Assembly (NCBI GenBank): GCA_031430555.1
Contig: JANPBQ010000293.1
Location: 1-5,120 of the forward strand
Length of the DNA stretch: 5,120 nucleotides
Direction: 5' to 3'
From: UKL13-2 sp031430555
GTDB lineage: Bacteria > Pseudomonadota > Gammaproteobacteria > Burkholderiales > Usitatibacteraceae
How positions within the stretch are numbered: the first letter of the stretch is position 1; each line of letters opens with the position of its first letter. Shown here one piece after another: positions 1-5,120 of the stretch. Under the pieces are notes generated by a model. It saw only the letters and a program-made list of their open reading frames with translations, had not been told where the DNA came from and made no database searches. The position numbers and the translations under genes are program-made.

Positions 1-1
1 C

Positions 2-1102
2 TTTAAGAACAGCGCGATCGATCTCAAACTCATCGGCGGCAAACGGCTCACCGAAGACCCGAACAGCCGCGCCTGGCGCAGCGACGACGGCGAAGTGACA
101 TACAGCCTGCTGGGCACGAATCTCGCGATCTCGTTCAAGAGTGATCCGGGCAGCAAGGTGACCGTCGCCAATTTCACCAGCGGCCAGCTAGGCATCGTGC
201 TCCAGGACGCCTACCAGCCCTTGCCGGTGAATCAACAGTTCATTGGCAACGCGACCTATCCCAACGACAACAGCCTGCTCGACGGCACCGCCATCGCCCA
301 TTCCGGCTCGCTGGTCGCCGACGCCGGCCAACAGGAATTGCTCGGCAAGGACGGTGCCGACGTGCTGGTCGCCGGGTATGAGGGCGACATCGCCCGCGGC
401 GGCGACGGCAACGACTACATCACCGACATCGATGTCAACACCTACGCCAACGTCAACCTAAACGGCACTGGCCTCAAACAAGAACTCCACGGCGACGACG
501 GCCACGACATCCTCATCGCGAGCGAAGGTGACGACAAACTGTTCGGCGGCATCGGCGACGACACGCTGCAAGGCGGCGACGGCGACGACTACCTGGAAGG
601 CGGCGAAGGCAACGACTTCATCGACGGCGGACGCGGGGCCGATGTGATCAATGGCGGCGCCGGCAGCGACTTCATCGTCGGCGGCGGCGCCTTGCGCGGT
701 AGCTACGATGCGGTCAAGGCGGTGAACGACACACAGGAGCGGATGGAGGTGGATGCCGCCGGCAACATCGTCGGCCTGCCGCTGGTGGTGGGGGCGACGG
801 GTGGTATCGCCACCAGTGCCGACCTCTCGCTCGCCAATGACACCGGCAACATCATCGATGCCGGGGCGGGCAACGACATCGTCTATGGCGGCCGCGGCGA
901 CGACCTCGCCATCGGCCTCGGCGGCGCCGACGACATCGCCAGCGAGGTAGCGCACGCGAGCACTGGTGCGGTGTTCAGGCACAAAATGGCTGGAAAGGCT
1001 CGCCAGTGCTTGATCCGAGTTGATTCAATGCGCGGATCGAATCGGCCTGCCGCAAAACAAGTGCGTGCGGTCAATGACGAATTTTGGAGATGGGTGGCAT
1101 GA
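2..1102 (+). CDS. RTX repeat protein, C-terminal part (5' end outside window)
   Basis: The frame is open from the left edge, so the gene starts upstream; the GTG at 95 is just an internal codon. 366 residues are visible. First comes a non-repeat region (to about 330) with a segment around DGEVTYSLLGTNLAISF, of the kind that precedes repeats in RTX lipases. Then come glycine/aspartate nonapeptides (GGxGxDxxx), the calcium-binding beta-roll units typical of type I-secreted proteins: a tandem run at 545-679, a non-repeat spacer, and a second short run at 857-940. After GGADDI the repeats stop, and the last ~55 residues are basic and unlike RTX, containing FRHKM. That tail is encoded by the 56-bp repeat and its flank. 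The TGA at 1100-1102 overlaps the next ATG. RTX class is clear. The enzymatic part is unseen; a lipase is inferred from the gene at 3727. The odd tail suggests the natural C terminus has been replaced. Confidence 0.88.
   Translation, partial: FKNSAIDLKLIGGKRLTEDPNSRAWRSDDGEVTYSLLGTNLAISFKSDPGSKVTVANFTSGQLGIVLQDAYQPLPVNQQFIGNATYPNDNSLLDGTAIAHSGSLVADAGQQELLGKDGADVLVAGYEGDIARGGDGNDYITDIDVNTYANVNLNGTGLKQELHGDDGHDILIASEGDDKLFGGIGDDTLQGGDGDDYLEGGEGNDFIDGGRGADVINGGAGSDFIVGGGALRGSYDAVKAVNDTQERMEVDAAGNIVGLPLVVGATGGIATSADLSLANDTGNIIDAGAGNDIVYGGRGDDLAIGLGGADDIASEVAHASTGAVFRHKMAGKARQCLIRVDSMRGSNRPAAKQVRAVNDEFWRWVA
545..679 (+). repeat. Five tandem RTX nonapeptide units
   Basis: Five consecutive 27-bp units encode GGIGDDTLQ, GGDGDDYLE, GGEGNDFID, GGRGADVIN and GGAGSDFIV. 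They fit GGxGxDxUx, whose glycine and aspartate residues bind calcium in parallel beta-rolls. Looser units precede them (for example DDGHDILIA and SEGDDKLFG). GC is about 70% over 541-600. Confidence 0.93.
857..940 (+). repeat. Second, shorter RTX block, broken at its 3' side
   Basis: The frame encodes DAGAGNDIVYGGRGDDLAIG followed by LGGADDI, about three beta-roll units. It is separated from the first block by roughly 60 residues without repeats. The pattern ends within about 16 bases of the 56-bp repeat at 956. Confidence 0.8.
956..1011 (+). repeat. 56-bp hairpin-capable repeat, copy A
   Basis: This stretch matches 3105-3160 at 48 of 56 positions with no gaps. Its ends are inverted: AGCACTGG (959-966) pairs with CCAGTGCT (1003-1010). 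In the RTX frame it encodes ASTGAVFRHKMAGKARQCL. Sequence to its left is not shared with copy B, and little is shared to its right beyond ATTCAA 11-14 bases on. It may be a dispersed structured repeat or a recombination boundary; I do not recognise a named family. Confidence 0.85.
1086..1089 (+). promoter_or_regulatory. Ribosome binding site deciding the lipoprotein start
   Basis: GGAG lies 9 bases before the ATG at 1099. It favours that start over the in-frame TTG at 1084 and ATG at 1090, which lack a comparable site. Starting at 1099 also gives a compact signal peptide. Confidence 0.6.
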
Positions 1103-1806
1103 AGAATATTTTGACAGTGAAATCAGGCGCGTCCCGTTGGTACGCATTCATGCAGCACTTCGCGGCGCTCGTGCTCATCGCGTTGGCGTTGACCGCGTGC
1201 GGCCGCGACGACAGCTTGAAGTGGACAGAAGACGTGCTACTCCCTGACGGTCGCACCATTACCTTGACGCGCTATCAGGAATTCAAGGGCAACTACGAGA
1301 TCGGCGACACGCCTTCGGTATCGAATTACTGGTTCGAGTTTGTGCATCCGGATACGGGCGAGAAGGTGCGGTGGGAGGGGGAGCGGACGCAGACAAGCAC
1401 GTTTCTCTTGATACATGAAAAAGACGTGTACTTCCTTACCGACCTAAATTACGGGGGTTACGACAAATTCAACTGCCCAAATCCACCTTTCCTTCTCTAC
1501 GCGCATAAAAGCAACCGTTGGGAACGAAAGCCGCTGGAGGCGATCCCGATAAAAAAACTGAAACCCAATATGACAACAGATCCCAAGAAGCATCGCGAAA
1601 CGATCAGGAGAAACAAATTCCATGTCACTGCGGTGGAGAGTGGAGCCGATCGCATCAATGGTACGGAAACATGGCGCATTAACTTTGAAGTCTTGAAAGC
1701 GCAAGAATTCGGCTGTGGAATGCGGCACGAATGGCCAATTACACATGACGGCAGACAGGCACCTCCTTTTGACAAACGACCACAACAGCTATCGGGAGAA
1801 AAATAA
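1099..1806 (+). CDS. Putative lipoprotein coupled to the upstream RTX gene
   Basis: The product is 235 residues from ATG 1099. A basic N terminus (K2, K8, R13) and a hydrophobic stretch (about residues 21-33) end in the lipobox LTAC, with C34 as the lipidated cysteine. Residue +2 is glycine, which does not signal inner-membrane retention, so outer-membrane anchoring is likely. The mature part is polar, with DVLLPDGRTITLTRYQEF near its start, a CPNPPFLLY segment around C126 and an EFGCGMRHEW segment around C206; the two cysteines could form a disulfide. I recognise no named family. The ATG overlaps the RTX stop (ATGA), so translation is probably coupled, and a further start codon follows its stop directly. 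Base composition is lower in GC than the RTX DNA (43% over 1561-1620). A partner or immunity-like role for the adjacent lipase-RTX protein is possible by context, not shown. Confidence 0.85.
   Translation: MKNILTVKSGASRWYAFMQHFAALVLIALALTACGRDDSLKWTEDVLLPDGRTITLTRYQEFKGNYEIGDTPSVSNYWFEFVHPDTGEKVRWEGERTQTSTFLLIHEKDVYFLTDLNYGGYDKFNCPNPPFLLYAHKSNRWERKPLEAIPIKKLKPNMTTDPKKHRETIRRNKFHVTAVESGADRINGTETWRINFEVLKAQEFGCGMRHEWPITHDGRQAPPFDKRPQQLSGEK
1794..1798 (+). promoter_or_regulatory. Ribosome binding site for the interrupted gene at 1807
   Basis: GGGAG sits inside the last codons of the lipoprotein gene, 8 bases before ATG 1807. It supports that ATG as a real start although its gene is now destroyed. 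Confidence 0.6.
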
Positions 1807-1869
1807 ATGGACACTTTTGACTTGGGTCTCGCTAGCACCAGGGGTCAGAGTCAAATTGTTTTCCACTGA
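1807..1869 (+). pseudogene. 5' remnant of a gene cut off by the transposase element
   Basis: An ATG follows the lipoprotein TAA with no gap (TAAATG) and has a good ribosome binding site. The frame reads MDTFDLGLAST up to about 1840, then enters the left end of the transposable element and stops at TGA 1867-1869. In the rest of the window, a small envelope gene is followed at once by a large lipase gene (3727). The natural reading is therefore that 1807 was the start of a lipase-RTX gene whose far 3' part survives beyond 2705. The original product cannot be identified from about 11 codons. Confidence 0.55.
1841..1862 (+). repeat. Left terminal inverted repeat of the element
   Basis: These 22 bases begin GGGGTCAGAGTCAAATT and are the exact reverse complement of 2683-2704. 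They also form the 5' arm of the hairpin described separately. Confidence 0.9.
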
Positions 1870-1886
1870 AAACACTTTGACTCTGA
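1845..1886 (+). repeat. REP-like hairpin at the left end of the element
   Basis: The arm at 1845-1863 pairs with 1868-1886 over 19 positions with one mismatch (T1856), around a 4-base loop CACT. This is the size and form of the palindromes recognised by REP-associated tyrosine transposases. No T-run follows, so it does not look like an intrinsic terminator. Confidence 0.82.
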
Positions 1887-1930
1887 ATCCTGCCTGCTAA
1901 TCACCCCCTCCCGGTCAACTGCAAACCATC

Positions 1931-2659
1931 ATGCCCCGCCGCACTCGCCTTAACCTCACCGGCCTGCCATTGCACATCGTGCAACGCGGCAACAACCGTA
2001 TCGCCTGCTTCTTCGCCGAGGAGGACTATCACTTCTACCTGCATTGGCTGAATCATTATGCCAGGCAGTACGGCTGCGCCATTCACGCCTATGTGCTGAT
2101 GACCAATCACGTGCACCTGCTGCTAACGCCCTCGAAGGCCGATGCCCCGGCCAAGCTCATGCAGTCGCTGGGACGCCGCTACGTCCAATACATCAACAAA
2201 ACCTACGAACGCACCGGCACGCTGTGGGAAGGCCGCTACAAAGCAAGCCTCGTGCAGGCCGAGGTCTACCTACTGGCCTGTCACCGCTACGTCGAGATGA
2301 ACCCGGTGCGCGCCGAAATGACCGCACATCCGCGCGACTACGTTTGGTCAAGTTACCGAGCCAATGCCGAAGGGCGGAACGACCCGATCATCACGCCGCA
2401 TGAGCTGGTGGAGCGCATCGGGCAGACGGATGAACTACGGCAGCAAGCGTATGCGGAACTGTTCCATACCGAGTTCGATCCCGACGCAATTGCCGCCATT
2501 CGCGCCGCTACGGGTAAAGGGCAAGTGTTAGGCGATGACCGGTTCAAGGATGAGATCGCGGCGATGACGGGAAAGCGGGTGGTGCCGCAAGCGCGTGGCC
2601 GTAAGCGACAGAACGCCAATGCACTAGTAGATGCTGAACAGATCGGATTTGGATTCTAG
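1931..2659 (+). CDS. REP-associated tyrosine transposase (Y1/IS200-like fold)
   Basis: The product is 242 residues, a normal length for the family, and appears intact. It begins MPRRTRLNLTGLPLHIVQRG, the usual opening of these proteins. The metal-binding HUH motif is H60-V61-H62 in TNHVHLLL. The likely nucleophile is Tyr120 in the HRYVEMNPVRA segment, and GTLWEGRYK (about 96-104) is another family signature. Such enzymes cut single-stranded DNA at REP palindromes and are usually domesticated or single-copy. The hairpin at 1845-1886 is the natural candidate substrate. The start is set by the conserved MPRR opening; no convincing ribosome binding site precedes it, suggesting low expression. The C-terminal extension (about 160-242) is basic near its end (ARGRKRQ) and may bind DNA. 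Confidence 0.95.
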   Translation: MPRRTRLNLTGLPLHIVQRGNNRIACFFAEEDYHFYLHWLNHYARQYGCAIHAYVLMTNHVHLLLTPSKADAPAKLMQSLGRRYVQYINKTYERTGTLWEGRYKASLVQAEVYLLACHRYVEMNPVRAEMTAHPRDYVWSSYRANAEGRNDPIITPHELVERIGQTDELRQQAYAELFHTEFDPDAIAAIRAATGKGQVLGDDRFKDEIAAMTGKRVVPQARGRKRQNANALVDAEQIGFGF

Positions 2660-2682
2660 GAATGGGATGAATGAAATGATGA

Positions 2683-2704
2683 AAAACAATTTGACTCTGA
2701 CCCC
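2683..2704 (-). repeat. Right terminal inverted repeat of the element
   Basis: These 22 bases are an exact inverted copy of 1841-1862. No second arm lies beside it, so it does not form the hairpin seen at the left end. Confidence 0.9.
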
Positions 2705-3104
2705 TTGGGTTATCGGTGACGGCGATTCCGATGCGGATCTCAGCGGGATGCTCAAATTCACGCTGCTCGCGGCCAACGGCCAAGCCGTCAAGAACCGCGA
2801 CGGCAGCGAAGTCAGCGGCGGCATCGGCATCGTCTTCGATGCCCTCGACGAGGATGCCGCGCCACCGACGGCGGGCCAGATCATCGGCGATCAAGGCGCC
2901 GGCCTCGACGACACCCTGGCGGGCACCGCTGCGAATGACCTGATCGACGCCAAATCCGGCGACGACACGATCAATGGTGGTGACGGCAACGACAATCACG
3001 CTGGTGGCACTGAAGCCTACCGCCTCGGAGCCTGCCTAAGCTCGCTTGTCGACGGCGGCGTGGTGCGGGTTGACTGGCGTTTTGCGGCGCTCAACAAGAC
3101 AAAG

Positions 3105-3160
3105 GCAAGCGCTGGTGCGGCGTTCAGACACAAAATGGGTGGAGAGGCGCGCCGGTGCTT
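3105..3160 (+). repeat. 56-bp hairpin-capable repeat, copy B
   Basis: This stretch is 48/56 identical to 956-1011. Terminal arms are AGCGCTGGTGCG (3108-3119) and CGCGCCGGTGCT (3148-3159), which pair at 12 positions if three G-U wobbles are allowed. It encodes ASAGAAFRHKMGGEARRCL in the RTX-fragment frame, the same frame as copy A. Confidence 0.85.
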
Positions 3161-3208
3161 AAGTTCACCTAATAATTCAAGACGTAACGCAGCCTCTCGG
3201 ATGGCAGC

Positions 3209-3730
3209 ATGACCGGCTTCTTGCTACTCGTTGCAATTGGCATTTGGGTTGTCGTCATCGTGTTAGCGATGACCCAATTGGCCCCGCTTTTCAAAACCGT
3301 GTGGGTTCGCAATGTCGTGGTCGCGTTGGCGTCGGTGGTGATGTTCTTGCTGCCGGTGGCCGATGAACTCATCACCGCACCGCAATTTAACAAGCTTTGC
3401 GAAGAGGGAACGAAGCTCAAATTTGATCCGGAGAAGATTCGGGGGAAGACGATGTTTCTGGCGGATGATCCGCAGCCCGACATCACTATTGGCCTTCTGC
3501 GCGGTTACTACATACCACGCCGGTATTTGGATGTGACGACAAAGGAAGAGTTAGTCGTATACAACATCTATCACGTAAAAGGAGGAATTTTCATTCGTTT
3601 GCTCGGGATTTCTGAGAGGAATGCCCCGTTAACAATCCGAAGTTACTGCGGCCAATTAGGGCGCGCGACTGAAGCGAGTTTTTTAACACGATTTGATCTT
3701 AAATACATGGAACATGGGGTACTGAAATGA
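3209..3730 (+). CDS. Small membrane protein with a C-terminal soluble domain
   Basis: The product is 173 residues. There are two hydrophobic helices (about 3-22 and 34-50) joined by a short loop carrying K29 and R34. By the positive-inside rule the loop is cytoplasmic and the ~120-residue C-terminal part periplasmic. That part has a KFDPEKIRGKTMFLADD segment and cysteines C64 and C147 that could pair. I do not recognise a named family. The start overlaps the RTX-fragment stop (ATGA) and has only a weak ribosome binding site, so it may depend on coupling. Its own stop overlaps the lipase ATG in the same way. The 3' half is strikingly AT-rich (33% GC over 3541-3600, against 70% in RTX DNA at 541-600), suggesting separate ancestry. 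By position it is the counterpart of the lipoprotein at 1099; an immunity or accessory role is inference only. Confidence 0.82.
   Translation: MTGFLLLVAIGIWVVVIVLAMTQLAPLFKTVWVRNVVVALASVVMFLLPVADELITAPQFNKLCEEGTKLKFDPEKIRGKTMFLADDPQPDITIGLLRGYYIPRRYLDVTTKEELVVYNIYHVKGGIFIRLLGISERNAPLTIRSYCGQLGRATEASFLTRFDLKYMEHGVLK
3716..3719 (+). promoter_or_regulatory. Ribosome binding site of the lipase gene
   Basis: GGGG lies 7 bases before ATG 3727, within the end of the membrane-protein gene. The ATG also overlaps that gene's TGA, so re-initiation is likely. Confidence 0.45.
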
Positions 3731-5120
3731 GCAAGATTGCCGACACATTTATCAACGCGCTTTTGGCCGACGCCTGTTACGCAGTGGGGCTTTTTGACAA
3801 GATGTCTCAAAAAGACTTAAAGGCGGCTCTTGACAAAGACATGACCCCCACCCTTTCGAAGTTCATCTCCGACAACTTCGAAGTCGTCTCCCACAAAGAA
3901 ACCGACGACGCCGTACAGGGATCAGGCTCCGGCTTCGACGCCACCGTTTGGCGCGGTGTTGCGAGTAGCGCCTACGCAGGCAAAGTCTATGTCTCCATGC
4001 AAGGCACGCTCGGCGAGCAGGACTTCATCACCGACTTCAACCTCGCCCTTCCACTCGGCAGGGCCGGCAAGCAAATCGTCGACATGGTCAACTGGTGGAA
4101 TCAGATCACGACCAGCGGCGAGGCTGCACAAATTAAAGAGATGAGTGTCAGCGTGCCCGGCGCGCTCGGCAGTCTCAAATTTTTCACTTCCGCGCCGCCG
4201 GTCGCTGGCACCGGCCTGCTCAGCGCCACCAGCGTGCAGGTCAACGGCCACAGCCTCGGCGGCAATTTGGCCACGGTCTTTGCGCGGTTGTTTGGCGACC
4301 GCACCGGCGGCGTCGCCATCAACGGCGTCACCACCTTCAACAGTGCCGGTTTCGCGCCGGGCAGCGAAGTGGCGTTCTGGGAACTCGGGCGCGCGATGGA
4401 TATCGGCTCGACCTCATTCAAGGATGGCAAGCAGGACAACGTGTATGCCCAGAACGGCATCAACGTCACCACCAATAGTTTTTACTTCAATCAGGTGGGC
4501 AAACGTATTCCGCTCTTCAATGAGGAAAGTACGGCAATTCCAAACCACAAAATGTACAAGCTCACCGATGCCCTGGCGCTCGGTGTGGCAATGACCAAGC
4601 TCGATCCCACACTCACCCTCGAACAAATCAATTCGATACTGAGTGCGAGCACCAACGCGCCCGAGAAGTCGCTCGAGACAACGCTAGATGCGTTGCGACG
4701 CCTCGACTATGGACGCGATGTCGCGCCAACCGCGATCGGCGATGCCGGGGACGCGCCGTCGCGCCCGGACTTTCACTACAGGCTTGATGCGCTAAGTACC
4801 AGCGAAGAGCTCGCGGTTATGGCCAATGCGGGCACGGCGCGCATGCGCGATTTGACATCGTTCAATGCGAGCAGCATTGCCGAAACCGCCGCCACCGGCG
4901 CGGAATCACTCGCCTACCGCTATGCCTTGAAGGAACTAAATTCCTTCGCAGTCGTCGGGATTGACTACACGATTTTCACCAACGAACTCACCCTCTGGAG
5001 CGAATCCAATCCGACCGGCACGCTCACACCGGAATGGATCAAGGACCGCGCCGCCATGCTGGCCGAAGCCTTGCGCCGCAACACCGGAGACTTGCCCAGC
5101 GATTTCATTCAAAGCGGGCC
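3727..5120 (+). CDS. Lipase (alpha/beta-hydrolase), N-terminal part, probably RTX type
   Basis: The frame is open to the right edge; 464 residues are visible. No signal peptide is seen (MSKIADTFINALLADACYAV), as in proteins exported by a C-terminal type I signal. The nucleophile elbow is GHSLGG at 174-179 (Ser176) after a beta strand, followed by the TFNSAGF segment (203-209) common in class 3-like lipases. His274 in IPNHKMYKLTDALAL is the best candidate catalytic histidine; the acid is uncertain. Residues about 380-411, with SLAYRYALKELNSFAV, form a second conserved-looking segment that I associate from memory with lipase-RTX proteins. No RTX repeats appear before the edge, so the RTX class is inferred from the neighbouring genes. 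The likely substrate is a lipid ester or phospholipid. The ATG overlaps the membrane-protein stop, implying co-translation. Confidence 0.88.
   Translation, partial: MSKIADTFINALLADACYAVGLFDKMSQKDLKAALDKDMTPTLSKFISDNFEVVSHKETDDAVQGSGSGFDATVWRGVASSAYAGKVYVSMQGTLGEQDFITDFNLALPLGRAGKQIVDMVNWWNQITTSGEAAQIKEMSVSVPGALGSLKFFTSAPPVAGTGLLSATSVQVNGHSLGGNLATVFARLFGDRTGGVAINGVTTFNSAGFAPGSEVAFWELGRAMDIGSTSFKDGKQDNVYAQNGINVTTNSFYFNQVGKRIPLFNEESTAIPNHKMYKLTDALALGVAMTKLDPTLTLEQINSILSASTNAPEKSLETTLDALRRLDYGRDVAPTAIGDAGDAPSRPDFHYRLDALSTSEELAVMANAGTARMRDLTSFNASSIAETAATGAESLAYRYALKELNSFAVVGIDYTIFTNELTLWSESNPTGTLTPEWIKDRAAMLAEALRRNTGDLPSDFIQSG

Larger units (their letters stand above)
1841..2704 (+). mobile_element. 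REP-associated Y1 transposase element, 864 bp
   Basis: The element is bounded by identical 22-bp inverted repeats (1841-1862 and 2683-2704; outer bases GGGGTCAGAGTCAAATT) and holds one intact transposase gene in between. No target duplication is visible outside the ends, as expected for HUH single-strand transposition. The left end carries an additional inverted arm forming a long hairpin; the right end has one arm only. From memory, this GGGGTCAGAGTC motif recurs beside such transposases in proteobacteria; I could not check that here. Boundaries are inferred from the inverted ends. Confidence 0.8.
2667..3212 (+). pseudogene. Headless RTX gene fragment fused to the end of the element
   Basis: RTX-type coding sequence starts at about 2705, just outside the right terminal repeat. 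It reads WVIGDGDSDADLSG, then NRDGSEVSGGIGIVFDALDE, then beta-roll units (SGDDTIN, GGDGNDN) ending near 2993. No lipase domain precedes it, so the 5' part was lost at the element. The frame is open back through the terminal repeat. The first plausible start is ATG 2667, with AGGA at 2658-2661, so a short RTX protein could still be made. ATG 2631 is also in frame but lies inside the transposase gene. After the repeats the frame continues through an unrelated stretch (2994-3104) and copy B of the 56-bp repeat, and stops in ATGA with the next gene. It is probably a remnant of the gene begun at 1807, though the piece could have a different origin. Confidence 0.7.

Noticed and set aside
95..97. GTG at 95 as the start of the RTX gene
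   Set aside because: The same frame is open to the left edge with RTX-lipase-like composition, and no ribosome binding site precedes it, so it is an internal valine codon.
545..679. 27-bp periodicity as a CRISPR-like or minisatellite array
   Set aside because: The period is a translated GGxGxDxxx nonapeptide in a continuous frame, with no conserved repeat and variable spacer structure.
458..982. Long minus-strand frame across the RTX region
   Set aside because: The periodic GGCGAC-type codons of RTX repeats leave the opposite strand free of stops. The predicted protein is a low-complexity A/V/D string without motifs.
1845..1886. Hairpin as a transcription terminator
   Set aside because: The stem is long, but it is followed by ATCCTGCC and not a T-run. 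Its match to the element's other end explains it better as a transposase substrate.
2631..2666. ATG 2631 as start of the RTX fragment
   Set aside because: It lies inside the transposase gene without a ribosome binding site; ATG 2667 has AGGA at a suitable distance. Neither was the ancestral start.
1821..2710. CTTGGGT at 1821-1827 and 2704-2710 as a target-site duplication
   Set aside because: The left copy lies 13 bases outside the left terminus while the right copy overlaps the right terminus, so the geometry does not fit. HUH transposases do not make duplications.
3922..4626. Minus- and other-frame ORFs over the lipase gene
   Set aside because: They lie inside a clear lipase frame with a GHSLGG motif and consistent codon use; they are shadows.

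Overview
The window looks like a GC-rich proteobacterial chromosome. I would guess Betaproteobacteria, but the call is weak and rests on codon use, the REP-type transposase and the RTX-lipase family. Every gene I can support is on the + strand, and the junctions between the resident genes are extremely tight.

Layout: (1) 2-1102 is the 3' part of an RTX gene that begins left of the window. Its glycine/aspartate nonapeptide repeats stop abruptly, and the frame then runs through a 56-bp repeat (copy A, 956-1011). (2) 1099-1806 encodes a lipoprotein whose ATG overlaps the RTX stop as ATGA. (3) 1807-1840 is a start codon plus a few codons of a further gene with a good ribosome binding site. It is cut off by (4), a REP-associated Y1 tyrosine transposase element (1841-2704) with identical 22-bp inverted ends and a long hairpin at its left end. 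(5) Right of the element, a headless RTX fragment (from about 2705) runs through copy B of the 56-bp repeat (3105-3160) and ends at 3212. (6) 3209-3730, again joined by ATGA, encodes a two-helix membrane protein with a soluble domain. (7) 3727-5120, joined by a third ATGA, is the N-terminal part of a lipase with a GHSLGG nucleophile elbow; it runs off the right edge.

Interpretation (inference): this is a tandem array of large RTX or lipase-RTX genes alternating with small, mutually unrelated envelope proteins (one lipoprotein, one inner-membrane protein). The middle large gene was gutted at a transposase insertion. A secreted or delivered lipase beside a variable lipoprotein or membrane partner resembles lipase effector-immunity pairs, but nothing here proves that role. 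The most unusual sequence feature is the 56-bp repeat. It lies at the 3' end of both RTX frames, in the same reading frame, and its two copies differ in ways that keep a terminal stem pairable.
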